A stretch of 64,000 nucleotides of DNA from Clostridia bacterium (GTDB taxonomy: Bacteria; Bacillota; Clostridia; UBA1381), in NCBI GenBank assembly GCA_900756545.1, contig CAAEKO010000003.1, forward strand, positions 1-64,000, read 5' to 3'. The notes under the pieces are model-generated. The model made no database searches, was not told where the DNA came from, and was given only the letters and a program-made list of their open reading frames with translations. The translations under genes and the position numbers were made by a program. Within the stretch, counting starts at the first letter, position 1. Each line of letters starts with the position of its first letter. This document shows positions 7,884 to 19,300 of this stretch, in pieces.

Positions 7884-10781
7884 ATGAAAAAAAGTAAAAA
7901 ATTAATATCAGTGCTGACGGCAGCTTGTATGTTATTGTCAGCAATACCGGGATTTGCAGAAGAAATAACAGATAATACCAAAACGGTTACATATGAAAAA
8001 AAGAACCATGTTTCATATGTCAATTATATGCAGTACAATTTAAATTCCAGGCTGTATGTCAATGAGCAGACCGAATTTCCGGCAAATAATAATGTTTTGT
8101 ATGTTGATTTTGATAATATTAAATATCCTGAATACATTACGAATGCGGTACTTGAAATAAAGGGAGATATAATGAGCGAAAGAGGAACGACCATATATTA
8201 CTCGACAAACGAGGAATATATGGAAAACAATCTTCCGGCTAACGGTATATATTATTGGCAGGGTACAGAGGAAGATCCCGACGGGACGGAAGAAAATCCC
8301 GATATTTGCTATAATCACTTTCTGAGATTGGCGGGAATTTTTGCAAATGTGCCGAGCTATGTTTGCAGAAATAGTACAAATACAGCGGAAAGCTATGTGA
8401 TTGATAGCAATGCCGAAGATTATGAAATTATACAAATGAAAGATGTGTCGGGCAGCAGCGGCTGGGAAATGCCAGACGGAAGTACATCATATTTAAGCAA
8501 TAAAGATTTGATTTCCACAGTACCTTTAAAAACAGCAGAAACAGATGAAGAAGGAAGTTCAAATACGCTTTATGCCACAACAAACTTGCCGCTGACCGAG
8601 GATTCTGTCGGATACAATCTGTCCGGACAAACAAGCATTAATCTATCTGGACAAATTAAGTTTGATTTGACCGGACTTATGGATTCAGGCAATGAAAGTT
8701 TTCTGGAAAATTTAAAAAAATCACAGGGCAGAGTGGCGTTTATGATGCGCGGCGGCAATAATATAAAATACGATTTGAGCAATGCAAAACTGCATTTAAC
8801 ATATGATATGACTTCAATTACACCGGTTATAGAAGCTGAAATTGCAGCTGCTGACACAGCAGAAAAGGTTAAAAGGGTTGTTGACGATTATAATTCCTTT
8901 ATCGGAATAGATACTAAACTGATTTCAAATATGAATTATGCCTATGCCGATGTTGCAAAGAATATACCCGGGACGACATATACCGTTGAAACATTCAAGT
9001 CTGCTGTTGAGGACGCCGCAAAAGGATATATCAGAACATATACATATGAACAGAATAATTATGTTATATATAACAGGCATGACGACGGATTTGTTCCGGG
9101 ACTCTATGTTAATCAGCCGATTGTAAGCCGTAATGACAATTTATCTATTGCAATGAGTAGTTTATGGTCTAGTCAATGGCAGTTTATGTCATCTTTTGAT
9201 ATAAAAAACGTTGACGCAATAAAGAATATATCATATAAATCAACATGGCTGACTGTTGGAGAAGGAAAAAACATTCAGTTTATAACAAATGTAACGGACA
9301 GCTTTCCGTTAAATATTAAGTCAGGATTCACCGCTGATTCTGAAAATATAAATTATTTCAGCAGCGATAAATCTATAAATCCCAAGGCTGAAAGCACAAG
9401 CAGAAATGCAGCTGACGGAAATGCTGTAGTTGTGGGAGTGGACAGCTTTGACTGCAGCGGGAGAATTGAAGATATAAAGGAAGTATACCAAAACAGCGGT
9501 TCGGCTGCATTAACGATAGCTATAAATGGAGAATTGACTTCTGAATGGTCTTTGACCGATATGCCGACGTTGGATGTTACATATGATATGACAGCAATTA
9601 TGGATGGATTCAATGCAGAAGTATCAAATGCCGACACTGCGGACAAGTTAAAGAATGTGGTTGAAAAGTATAATAACTTTATCGGTGTGAATACGAAGGT
9701 ACTTGTCAATATGGAAAATGTTTATAATGAGCTTTCAAATAAAAATTACACATTTGACACGATCGAACAGCTTAAGGAAGATTTTAATACGGCAGCTGAC
9801 AAATACCTGATTACAGTCACTTATGATATGCCTTCCGATTATATTATTTATAAAAAGCCGGGAACCGGAAGTTGGGACGGACGTATTAACAATAATGTCG
9901 TTTTAGTTAATACGCCGTTTGCTGAAATTGATACTAACCACATATATTTCAAAATTAACAGCGGAAGAGGGCTGGACTCATATTATGCATCGGTGATTTT
10001 AAGCTATGATATACCGAATCCGCAGGCGGTTACCGATGTTGAATTTACTGCAAAAGCAAACCTGAGAAACACAGCCGATATAAATTCCGATATTACAAAA
10101 AACTGCCGTGTGGCATGGGATGTATGCGATGAACCGATAACCCAGGCCGGAGTTGGATACTATTACGATGATGCGGAAAATGAAAACGATGTATATGATG
10201 AAATCAAGACATATTACAGCAATAATAAATCGGCAGATACAACAGTATACAGCATAACAGACACTGCAGGAGAAATAACACAAACTTCTATGCAGATACC
10301 CGCAGCCGTAAAGGATGAACTGCAATCTGCGCCGGGAAACACAAAAAAACTTGCGTTGATATTTAACAGTGATTTTAAACGTCATTTAATTTCGCCTACT
10401 GATGATCATACTTTGAAGCTTACATATGATTTGACGGCTTTGACGGAAGGTGCGAGAGCTTTTGAAACGGACGGCTTTAAGGCGCATACTTTGAAAGCCG
10501 ATGATAGGTCGGTATTGCTCAATGACGGAGCAAGAATTGAGCTTACACAAACGTCAAAAGATATTACGGGGAACGTAACTGTTTTAGCCGCCGCATATAA
10601 GGAAGGAAAGCTTATTAAGGCAGTGCCGCAGACAATTACAGCGCCCGGCTTTATGGGAAGAACGATTGTTACAATTAATGGATTTGATGATGTTGAATAT
10701 GATGAATTAAAAATAATAGCATTAGATGGATTACAGAATATTAAACCGCTTTCATTGTCAAAAAATATTTCACTTGAATGA
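7884..10781 (+). CDS. Large secreted modular protein of unknown function
   Basis: 965 residues with a Sec signal peptide (cleavage probably near residue 25, GFA-EE). No enzyme motif recognised. It is built from three beta-rich units, each opening with a TVTYE/TYTYE..N.V.Y....LYVN-like signature (near residues 33, 386 and 645). These are separated by two copies of an ~80-residue helical module (about 304-383 and 563-643) with the core TYDMT...YN.FIG. The C-terminal ~100 residues end in a strand IIALDGLQNIKPLS, a motif I know from beta-sandwich tails of SLH and glycanase proteins in Clostridia. The same units recur in the proteins at 13608 and 19470. A carbohydrate-binding or scaffold role is inference. 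Good ribosome binding site (GAAAGGA). Confidence 0.75.
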   Translation: MKKSKKLISVLTAACMLLSAIPGFAEEITDNTKTVTYEKKNHVSYVNYMQYNLNSRLYVNEQTEFPANNNVLYVDFDNIKYPEYITNAVLEIKGDIMSERGTTIYYSTNEEYMENNLPANGIYYWQGTEEDPDGTEENPDICYNHFLRLAGIFANVPSYVCRNSTNTAESYVIDSNAEDYEIIQMKDVSGSSGWEMPDGSTSYLSNKDLISTVPLKTAETDEEGSSNTLYATTNLPLTEDSVGYNLSGQTSINLSGQIKFDLTGLMDSGNESFLENLKKSQGRVAFMMRGGNNIKYDLSNAKLHLTYDMTSITPVIEAEIAAADTAEKVKRVVDDYNSFIGIDTKLISNMNYAYADVAKNIPGTTYTVETFKSAVEDAAKGYIRTYTYEQNNYVIYNRHDDGFVPGLYVNQPIVSRNDNLSIAMSSLWSSQWQFMSSFDIKNVDAIKNISYKSTWLTVGEGKNIQFITNVTDSFPLNIKSGFTADSENINYFSSDKSINPKAESTSRNAADGNAVVVGVDSFDCSGRIEDIKEVYQNSGSAALTIAINGELTSEWSLTDMPTLDVTYDMTAIMDGFNAEVSNADTADKLKNVVEKYNNFIGVNTKVLVNMENVYNELSNKNYTFDTIEQLKEDFNTAADKYLITVTYDMPSDYIIYKKPGTGSWDGRINNNVVLVNTPFAEIDTNHIYFKINSGRGLDSYYASVILSYDIPNPQAVTDVEFTAKANLRNTADINSDITKNCRVAWDVCDEPITQAGVGYYYDDAENENDVYDEIKTYYSNNKSADTTVYSITDTAGEITQTSMQIPAAVKDELQSAPGNTKKLALIFNSDFKRHLISPTDDHTLKLTYDLTALTEGARAFETDGFKAHTLKADDRSVLLNDGARIELTQTSKDITGNVTVLAAAYKEGKLIKAVPQTITAPGFMGRTIVTINGFDDVEYDELKIIALDGLQNIKPLSLSKNISLE

Positions 10782-10789
10782 TTTGTATT

Positions 10790-10819
10790 ATGCTATGGCA
10801 GAGCAATCTGCCATAGCAT
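10790..10819 (+). other. Perfect 13-bp hairpin with GCAA tetraloop between island genes
   Basis: ATGCTATGGCAGA (10790-10802) pairs perfectly with TCTGCCATAGCAT (10807-10819) around a GCAA tetraloop. No T-run follows, so it is more likely an mRNA-stabilising or processing element, or a weak terminator, than a full intrinsic terminator. Confidence 0.7.
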
Positions 10820-10904
10820 TAAGTTATTGTTTGGAAATGAATAAATTAAAGCTGTTGGTGAAGTGAACAGTTTCGGAGTATTTAAATAAAAGAAAGGAAA
10901 GCTC

Positions 10905-13565
10905 ATGAGAAAAATAATTTACAGTGCGATGTTATCGTTGATTTGTATGATTTCGGCTGTAACAACCGATGTACAGGCTGCAAATGTAAAAATCAATTCA
11001 ACGGATGAAAAAGCAACTGTGCTGGAGAAAATCGGCCTTATTGATTCGAAAATAAATGAGAAACCGATAACAAATTTACAAATTGCAAATTATCTTTTAA
11101 AAATATTTAATATTGATTCGCCTGAGGGAGAAATTTTTGATTATGCTCAAAGCCACAATATTTTAGAACCATATGAAAAACCTGATGACGAATTGAGCTA
11201 TAATATGCTTTGCAAAATGACAGTTTCTGCTTTGGGTTATGATGTTGAGGCAGAAATTATGGGAGGATATCCGGCAGGGTATTTAAGTGTTGCCAACAGT
11301 AAAAAACTTTTGAAAAACGTAACCGTAAACGAAGATGGATCGGCAGACAGAGAAGATGTTATAAATATGCTCTATAATATGCTGGAAATTGAAATGTGTA
11401 ACCGTGTTTTTAATAACAGTCTTTCAATAAAGGAGGGAACACCCCTTGACAGTATGGGTATAACAAAGTCTGAAGGAATTGTAACCGGTGTCAAAGACCA
11501 GACAATAATGGGTAACAGCGTGAATTTCAGAGATGAAATTGTGATTGATTCTGTATTATATACCTGCAAAATGCAGGAGGATCTTACAGATTTTTTTGCA
11601 AAAAAGGTTGTTTATTATTATGACGATGAAGAAGATGAAATATTATATGTTTATGCGGATAAAAACGGAGTATTGACCGTAGATGCGTCAATGATTACGG
11701 AATATAAGTATGAAGATGGGATGTTTGATGTGAAATATTCCGATTTGCGTGAAGCAGAGTATAAATTTAAAGCAAAACCGAAGTATGTAAGCCTGAATGG
11801 TGAGGAAATTACCGACGGAGCTGCATTAAAGGATTTGCTTGACTTTGATTATGGCAGTATAACAGTAATCGACTATAACAATGATAAGGTATATGACGTA
11901 CTTTTAGCAGAAAAATACGAAAATTGTTTTGTCAAATTCAAAGGTACGGACTTTATTTATGATATGTACAGCGATAGTGAAATTATGTTTAATTTTGATG
12001 ATGACGATTATAACTATACATTCATAAAGAACGGTGAAAGTGCGGCATTTGAGGATATTTCAAATAAATGTGTTTTGTCCGTATACAAGTATTGCGCAGG
12101 AAAAAACATAAAGATTTATATTACTGAAAATATCGTAAACGGCAGGCTTGAACAAAAAAGCTCGGCTGAAAACGGAAAAACAAAGCTTGTTATTGACGGA
12201 TTGCCTTACTACACCTTTATTGATATGCAAAACGTTTCATTGGGAGATATAACTACCTTTTATCTGGATATAAACGGTAATGTTGCGGGATATGACAGTA
12301 CAAATATTGTAAGAAATATGGAATACGGTTATCTTGTAAAACTGTACGAGGATGAGGACAGCGGAAATATTGCGTCCAAAGTTTTTACAAGAAAGGATGG
12401 AATGCTGAATCTGCAGGCAGATTCTCCGTCAATTAAAATTACATATAAGGGTGAAAGTGAAAAGTGTGACTTAAATAAAATAAAGTCAAATTACAACAGT
12501 GTATTTGACAATGACGGCAAATTCATACCACAGCTTGTGCAGTTTGTTTCGGACGGAGGCAATTTAAAAAGATTGGTTTTTGCAGCAGCTGAAACGGAAG
12601 AGAACGAAAATAAAAGTTATTTTAAAAGTGTTGAGGCAAGTAAAATGATATATGGAAATAATAAAATGGGTAATTGTATCGTAGAGGGCGGTACCGATGG
12701 ACATACATGGATTGTGGCTATTCCGCCCGATGATGAAATGAATGACAGCAGCAAGTATCAGTCGGACTATGCGCTTAGCAATGCATCGACCTATGACTGC
12801 AACTTGTATGATACAGATGATTTTATGAAGGCAAGGGTTTGCGTTATAAAGCTTGCCGACTCTAACGGGGTGACAAATACGAGTCCAGTTGACAAGGGAC
12901 TTCCCTTTGCTGTTGTTGATAAAATGGAACTTGTGGAAGAATATAACGAGGATAAAGATGAAGTTGAAAAATTCTGGAAGGTGTCGCTTGGTTATTCGGG
13001 AAAAGTGGCCGATTACAAGCTAAGGTATCAGACAAACGGGTTGTATATGGGAGAAATGTCTGTTGATAACGGTGATGTTCAAAGCAATGCAAGACTTATT
13101 AACACAAATGATGACAGCGGTTCGTTTTTAAAACCGGGAGACGTTGGTCAGATTGCCTTGGATCAGTTCGGATATTTGGTTGCATTCAGAAAAATTTATA
13201 ACGCAAAATATGATTGGATGACATATAAAGTATTGGGAGATTATGTGCAGGGGTATAACATTGCCAGGGGTTTCAGAGGCTCTGTCGCAGAGGTGGCGTT
13301 TGGATACGGCGAGGTAAAAAATATTTCGGAGGATTATATCGTAATTGAATGTAAGAACGATAGTATTCCCGATTCAAGTCCTAACAAGATATATACCGGT
13401 AAATCTGCTTATCCGATCAATAATAATGGGGTTGGATATATATATGACAGTAATGGCAAAAGACAAAAGGTTGAGGCAGCGGCTGCAGGCGATATTCGTA
13501 TAGGGGATAAAATAGTGTTTAACTATGTTCTTTATAAATTTGTATCCTTTGTTGTTTTGAGATAA
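10905..13565 (+). CDS. Large secreted protein with SLH-like N-terminal region
   Basis: 886 residues with a signal peptide (cleavage after VQA, about residue 25). The next ~170 residues look like degenerate S-layer-homology repeats: a leucine-rich first unit, GGYPAGYLSVANSKKLLKNV near residue 120, and a REDVINMLYNML unit. The remaining ~700 residues are beta-rich, with recurrent Asp/Tyr-rich strands and short segments such as GDITTFYLDINGNVAGYD. I recognise this overall style from SLH-bearing surface proteins of polysaccharide-degrading Clostridia but know no named function. It is predicted to be extracellular and wall-associated. It lies between two modular proteins and is probably co-transcribed with them. 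Confidence 0.72.
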   Translation: MRKIIYSAMLSLICMISAVTTDVQAANVKINSTDEKATVLEKIGLIDSKINEKPITNLQIANYLLKIFNIDSPEGEIFDYAQSHNILEPYEKPDDELSYNMLCKMTVSALGYDVEAEIMGGYPAGYLSVANSKKLLKNVTVNEDGSADREDVINMLYNMLEIEMCNRVFNNSLSIKEGTPLDSMGITKSEGIVTGVKDQTIMGNSVNFRDEIVIDSVLYTCKMQEDLTDFFAKKVVYYYDDEEDEILYVYADKNGVLTVDASMITEYKYEDGMFDVKYSDLREAEYKFKAKPKYVSLNGEEITDGAALKDLLDFDYGSITVIDYNNDKVYDVLLAEKYENCFVKFKGTDFIYDMYSDSEIMFNFDDDDYNYTFIKNGESAAFEDISNKCVLSVYKYCAGKNIKIYITENIVNGRLEQKSSAENGKTKLVIDGLPYYTFIDMQNVSLGDITTFYLDINGNVAGYDSTNIVRNMEYGYLVKLYEDEDSGNIASKVFTRKDGMLNLQADSPSIKITYKGESEKCDLNKIKSNYNSVFDNDGKFIPQLVQFVSDGGNLKRLVFAAAETEENENKSYFKSVEASKMIYGNNKMGNCIVEGGTDGHTWIVAIPPDDEMNDSSKYQSDYALSNASTYDCNLYDTDDFMKARVCVIKLADSNGVTNTSPVDKGLPFAVVDKMELVEEYNEDKDEVEKFWKVSLGYSGKVADYKLRYQTNGLYMGEMSVDNGDVQSNARLINTNDDSGSFLKPGDVGQIALDQFGYLVAFRKIYNAKYDWMTYKVLGDYVQGYNIARGFRGSVAEVAFGYGEVKNISEDYIVIECKNDSIPDSSPNKIYTGKSAYPINNNGVGYIYDSNGKRQKVEAAAAGDIRIGDKIVFNYVLYKFVSFVVLR

Positions 13566-13607
13566 CATACATGCAATTTGAAGTCAATGGAAAGAAGGAT
13601 ATGCTTT

Positions 13608-16328
13608 ATGAAAAAAATAAGATTAATTTCCGCAGCACTGGCGGCTGCGTTTACTTTTTCAAGCCTTTGCACGTTTTCGTTTGCGCAGGAGTCATTAATT
13701 GAAAAAAATATTTTCCACGAAAATGTGGTTTATGCATTTAATAATTATGTACCGAGCGGAAAAAACAGTGGGTATGCAGTGAGAGTAAATGAGGATTTGA
13801 GTTCGGGTTACTCTCCTGCGATGTCAAATTTTGGATACTTGGAATATATGATCCCTAATATAGAATGTGTTGAAAAAATATATTATACATCACGGTTTAA
13901 TTTGCAGATAAAAAGAAGTAACGGTAATTTGATGTATACTGTTGACGACTGCATAGAGAATATGCCGGAGGACGGAGAGTATGTATATAAGGATACAAGC
14001 GGTGTATTAAATGAAAATGAGGAGGAAAGAAATATCGCTTATAACCTCTTATACCACTTTGCAGAGCTGACCAATGCAAATTACACAGCCTTGGAAAACT
14101 TTACAAGACCGGGCAAGGCTTTGGCAAAAAACATTGTGACGATACTGCGTAATGAGGATAACACACTGACCTTTACACCGATAAACAAGCTTGAGTTTAA
14201 CGGTACTGCTGCGCTTGAAACAGATATAACTCTTGACGTGACGCAAAATGTTATTGACGCTGCGGTGTCGTCTGCCGACGCAGAAGGCAATTCAAAAATA
14301 GCATTTATTTTAGGCGGCGGGGAAAACACAAAAAATTATCTGGATACGGCAAGCCTGACAGTATTCTATAATGCAAATAAGCTGTTTTCATCTGCTGTGA
14401 AAAAGGCAGCTTCGGCAGAGGAACTTGAAACTGTAATAAATGAGTATAATGAATATATCGGAGTTGATGTTAATATTTTTGATGATATGAGTGAGGTATA
14501 TGACGAGGTTTACAGTATTGTAAAGGAAGAAACCGGGGACACATATACATTAGAAAAAATAAAGTCTGTATTTGATATGGTTGTTGACAATTTTATTGTA
14601 AGCAAATCATATGAAAAATTTGGGAAAGAGGGAGAAGTAAACAAAATTGATAACAGTGAGATAAGGTTTGGTTTCAACTCCCCTCATGGTCCCGGATTTG
14701 ATGATTATTCTACTTATATGTCCTTTTATACCGAAAACATAAGCAAAACGCTTATCTTTACATCGGGAAGCGCACAGATAATTATAGGCGGAGGAACAAT
14801 AACGTTATCAAACGGCATAGCCTCGGACAGTACTGGAATTTCGGAAGGATTTAAGGGGAATATTATTTTAAAAATAGGAATAGACGGTGTTATGAAGGCT
14901 GTTGCCGCAAGTAATGAAGAAAGAGCGGTATTGTCTGTGAACTTTAATGAATGTACTGCGGAGGACGCCGTATTTACTGCTGACGGAACTGCCGATGTGT
15001 CAGAGTTTTCGATTCAGCAATATCCTTTAAATTATGAAAAGGAAACGACTAAAAAGCTTGACGGCATTCTGGAAATGCTTGAAAAGGAAGACAGAGAAAA
15101 TGCAGTTTCAACGTATGACAATGCTGTTTTGGAAGTTGAGAAAATGTCGGAGGGAATAGCTAAAAATGAGCTTACGCTTTATCTGAAGCTGCTGTTGAAA
15201 AATGTGGAGCGTGCCAAGGTTGAACTTAAATTGGCAGAGGCGGAGGCTGCAATTCAAAAAGCGGCGTCATCACTGAAATATGAAGATTATATAAAAGCCG
15301 AAGAACTTGTAAAGCTTGTTACGGATGAAACAGTGCTAATGGAACTCAACGAAAGGCTTGCAGAGGTTAAGGAAAAATTCGATAAAATTGTGCCGTATGT
15401 TGTTTCGGTATCTGTTGACGGTTCATGGAAAACGGGGGCAACACTTACGGCAAAGGTATCTTTGGAGGACAGCTGCGGAAATGGTGACGGATATAAGCTT
15501 GAATGGCTTGTGAACGGCAGAGAAAGCGGAATCGGAACAGAAACGTTTTACGTTGAACAATCTTATGCAGGGGCGATGATTGTTTTAAGAGTCATACCCC
15601 AAAATAACAGCGGAGCGCTCGGAGAAGCAAAGGAAAGCCTTGAAATAAAAATACCGGGAAATCAAAGCTCATCTTCAGGATCCGGATCGGGTAAAGGATC
15701 GAGTGGATCTTCGGTAGTATATAACGTGCCGCCAAAGAAAGCGGAAGAACTGACAACTGAATTAAAAATAACAAATAAAATAGAAAATGAAGGAACAATT
15801 TTTGAGGATATTTCAGGTCATTGGGCGGAAAACACAATTAACAATATGATGAAAAAAGGAATCGTAAAGGGAGTAACCGCAGTTTTATTTGAGCCGGACA
15901 GAGCGATAACGAGAGCAGAATTTTTAACAATTATTTTAAGAGCTGCGGATATGGATGAAGAAGTATATACAAATGAATTTGTTGACGTTAATGCAGACGA
16001 CTGGTTTTCCGGAACGGTAGCAAAGGCATATTCGCTGGGGTTGATTAATGGCTTTGACGGCAAATTTAATCCCAACAATAATATAACAAGACAGGAAATG
16101 GCAAAGCTTTTGGTGGCTGCATATGAAATCAAAAACGAAACAATCATATCCGGCACGGGAAATGTTCAGTACAAGGATTCGCAGGATATTTCCGATTGGG
16201 CGGCAGAGTACGTTGGAAAAGCGTACAATGCAAAACTCATGCTGGGTGATGATAATAACAAATTCAATCCGAAAAGCAGTGCAACAAGAGCAGAAGCCGC
16301 TGTGGTTGTTGAAAGATTTTTAAATTAG
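13608..16328 (+). CDS. SLH-anchored modular surface protein
   Basis: 906 residues. ATG 13608 is chosen over TTG 13578 because AGAAGG precedes it and the signal peptide starts there. Order: signal peptide; a beta-rich unit like those in the 7884 protein; the helical TYD-type module (about 252-335, NEYNEYIGVD); a second beta unit; a helical, probably coiled-coil stretch (about 470-600) rich in Glu/Lys/Ala; an Ig-like domain with WKTGATLTAKV and LEWLVNG; a Ser/Gly linker; and three C-terminal SLH domains (about 730-906; FEDISGHWAENTIN, FVDVNADDWFSGTVAKA, YKDSQDISDWAAEYVGKA). The SLH triplet would bind secondary cell-wall polymer, displaying the modular part on the surface. A glycan-binding role is inferred. 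Confidence 0.83.
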   Translation: MKKIRLISAALAAAFTFSSLCTFSFAQESLIEKNIFHENVVYAFNNYVPSGKNSGYAVRVNEDLSSGYSPAMSNFGYLEYMIPNIECVEKIYYTSRFNLQIKRSNGNLMYTVDDCIENMPEDGEYVYKDTSGVLNENEEERNIAYNLLYHFAELTNANYTALENFTRPGKALAKNIVTILRNEDNTLTFTPINKLEFNGTAALETDITLDVTQNVIDAAVSSADAEGNSKIAFILGGGENTKNYLDTASLTVFYNANKLFSSAVKKAASAEELETVINEYNEYIGVDVNIFDDMSEVYDEVYSIVKEETGDTYTLEKIKSVFDMVVDNFIVSKSYEKFGKEGEVNKIDNSEIRFGFNSPHGPGFDDYSTYMSFYTENISKTLIFTSGSAQIIIGGGTITLSNGIASDSTGISEGFKGNIILKIGIDGVMKAVAASNEERAVLSVNFNECTAEDAVFTADGTADVSEFSIQQYPLNYEKETTKKLDGILEMLEKEDRENAVSTYDNAVLEVEKMSEGIAKNELTLYLKLLLKNVERAKVELKLAEAEAAIQKAASSLKYEDYIKAEELVKLVTDETVLMELNERLAEVKEKFDKIVPYVVSVSVDGSWKTGATLTAKVSLEDSCGNGDGYKLEWLVNGRESGIGTETFYVEQSYAGAMIVLRVIPQNNSGALGEAKESLEIKIPGNQSSSSGSGSGKGSSGSSVVYNVPPKKAEELTTELKITNKIENEGTIFEDISGHWAENTINNMMKKGIVKGVTAVLFEPDRAITRAEFLTIILRAADMDEEVYTNEFVDVNADDWFSGTVAKAYSLGLINGFDGKFNPNNNITRQEMAKLLVAAYEIKNETIISGTGNVQYKDSQDISDWAAEYVGKAYNAKLMLGDDNNKFNPKSSATRAEAAVVVERFLN

Positions 16329-16342
16329 TAGGGAGGAAACAT

Positions 16343-19300
16343 ATGAAAAGAGTACTTGCTTTATTACTCAGTATCGCAATACTTGTTCCTTTTGCCGCCG
16401 GTATGGCAACGGTAACTGCAGCGGAATATACGCAGGAAGAAAAAGAGGCGGCACAGCAGCTTTTTCAATACCTGAATCCAAAGGATGAAAGAGTAGCCGA
16501 CATATATAAGGCATACACGGAAAATGACTATAAAAAGGCGCTTGAACTGTACAGAAATTATTTCATGAATAAGCTTGTAAAAAAGAATGTCGGTCAGCTT
16601 GGATGGCATGATTCCAATATTGCGGGAGCATACCTGGGCATGGCAGATATTATGGTTGGCAGAATTACTGTTGAGCAGTTTGCGCAGAAATACGATGACA
16701 GAAAGCATTATAATTATCTGGAATGGTGGGGAGATCCCTACAGTGCAGCGCCTGTTAATTGGCTGGGAGGAATCGGAGTAATCGCCGATGGTCAAACGGA
16801 CGGCGCGGGTCATGAAGTACACTTCAGGCACCTTAATAAACTGGGAGGAGCGTACTACAACAGTGACGGTGATGAAATTTATCTAAAAAAATACATGCAG
16901 ATTTTGGATGATTTCTGCCTGAATCATAAAAAGGTTACAGATCAGTATTTAAAGGAAAATCCGACATATGAGGCTGATGCCCGTTTTTGGATGAAGAGTG
17001 GAAGATGGGCACAGAATTATTTGTGGCTGTTCGAAAGAATGATGAACACCTCAAGAAATCTTGCATATTTTGCAAAAATGCGTGTCCACATTAATAACGG
17101 TGATAAACCGGAGTGGGCGGACATAGGCATGCCTGTGGAAGGTGAATTAAAAGAGGAGGACTATGACCTTTTTGATCCGGTAGTTATAGCCCACTATGCG
17201 TATTCGATTATTACAGATCATCTTGATTGGGCTTCAAATGTTTTACAGGACGGATTTCTTATTGTAAATCAGCACACAGATGGTGTCCTTGCTTTTGCTA
17301 GAATGAGAGAACTTTTTGATGAATTTTCAAACCTTAATCAGTATGATGAGAGTTTAACTCATGCAATGACAGTTTTGACAGATGGGGCTGCTTTTGCGGA
17401 CGGTTCTTTAGCAGAAAGAAGCTTTAACTATAACGAAGGGACGGTAAGAGGTTACGAAGAAGTAATTGAATGGCTGGAAACAGCTAAGAACGGAGTGCCG
17501 GAATATGCATTAAACTATGTAGACGCCATTAAAAACTGGAACAGACTTGTCTATGCTTACAGAACAACTATAGGAGGTATGCCTTGGATAGGAAACGGCG
17601 GAAGTGCCGGAACTTCTCTCCCTATATGGCGTGATGACAAAGCTTATCAAAAAAGAAAAGATGAGGTTAAAATTGATGAAAAAGCAGAGTATACCTCTGT
17701 ATATCTTCCTATAGGCGGATACGGCACAATGTTATCGGGAAGAGATATGTTAGAGGATGTTTCACTGAATTTTTACAACAATAATAAGAAATCAGGCGGG
17801 CACACAAGCAATTATACAAATGCGGTTACTCTGACAGGATATGGCAGACCTCTTATTGCAACGGGAGCCTGCCCGTGGTACGGTGAAGGCTTTGCACCGG
17901 AGAGCCAATTGCCGTATTACAGTATTTTAAATAAATATTTTGAAGAAACGTCTACGTATAAAGGTTCAACACTTATTGTTAACGGCGGTGATCAAACGGG
18001 ACATACAATTTCTGCCGGGGAACTGTTAAAATCAAACTGGATGGCAGGAAAAAACTTTGATTACGGAGAAGGTACGTGGAACGGTGCCTATATAACCCAG
18101 TCTGGTAAAACCGAAGAGTCGGCAATACACAACAGAAACTTTATATTTGTAAAACAGGCAAAGTTGTTTATAGTAGAGGATGAGGTGAAAAATCTTACCA
18201 AAAATTCCAACACCTACTCACAGATATGGAGAATGCCTTGTTACGTCGAAGGCGCGGGAACTATGAGCGGATTCAAAAATGAGCAGGTTATAATTGATGA
18301 AAAGGAAAGGGTTATGCATACCGAAGATACGGCAGGACCGAATATCTGGATCAGCGCATTCGGCTCAAATGATCTTAAGTATGTAAAATATTATGGTCAG
18401 CTAGAACCAATAGCAATTGGCTGGTCATACGGCGCCACAAATGCAAGAGAGCCGGCAGCAGACGTTCATATCAGCTGGAATGACGAGGCAAAAGCTATAA
18501 CAAAGGTGGCATCGGTACTAGATCCTGTGAAGAATACAGACAAACCATATAAATCAAAGACCGATATTTCCGATAAGGAAAAAGGAATAACCGGTTTTGA
18601 ATACGTAACAGACGACAATATAAAAATTACATATTATTCGTCAGTTGAACCGCAGGAAATGACGTATAAAAACATAACGGCAAACACAGAAATTTTGTTG
18701 GTGGTTGAAAAAGAAGGAGAACCTATGGACGCAATGGTTTTTGGCACTGATAAAGTTAATGTCGGAGAAAAAGAACTGTCCTGTGATAAAAATGGTTTTG
18801 AATTTACCGTTGCCGAAAACGAAGCAGAAATATTAAATACAATATATGTTCCGACATATTTTAGATGGGTGGAAAAAGAGGATGGATCCTATTATCCTCA
18901 ATATGATTCCATTTCAGATAGTGAAGCTGATAAAATTATCGAAAGCATTAAAAATAAAACGAGTGCTTTTAGAATACTAAGATACAGTGATTCGGGGTAT
19001 TTAATAGGCTTTTACAATAAAATTGCAGCGGAAGCCATAAACAGTCTTTCAAGCTTCAATCAAATGCCATCTTTCAAAAAACTTGATGAAGTTAAGGATA
19101 GCATAATTGAATCGGTAAATAAAATTACCGATACGGCAGAGTATTATAAAAAAACCGAATATTCGAATAAGGTTATAAGCAAATTAAAAGTTTTATTTGA
19201 TGCGTGTGCGGTTTATGCAGAAAAGAACCATTCATTACCCGAATACTATAATGCATACAGGGATATAATGGAAAATATCGTTTATAAGGCAAAGATATTA

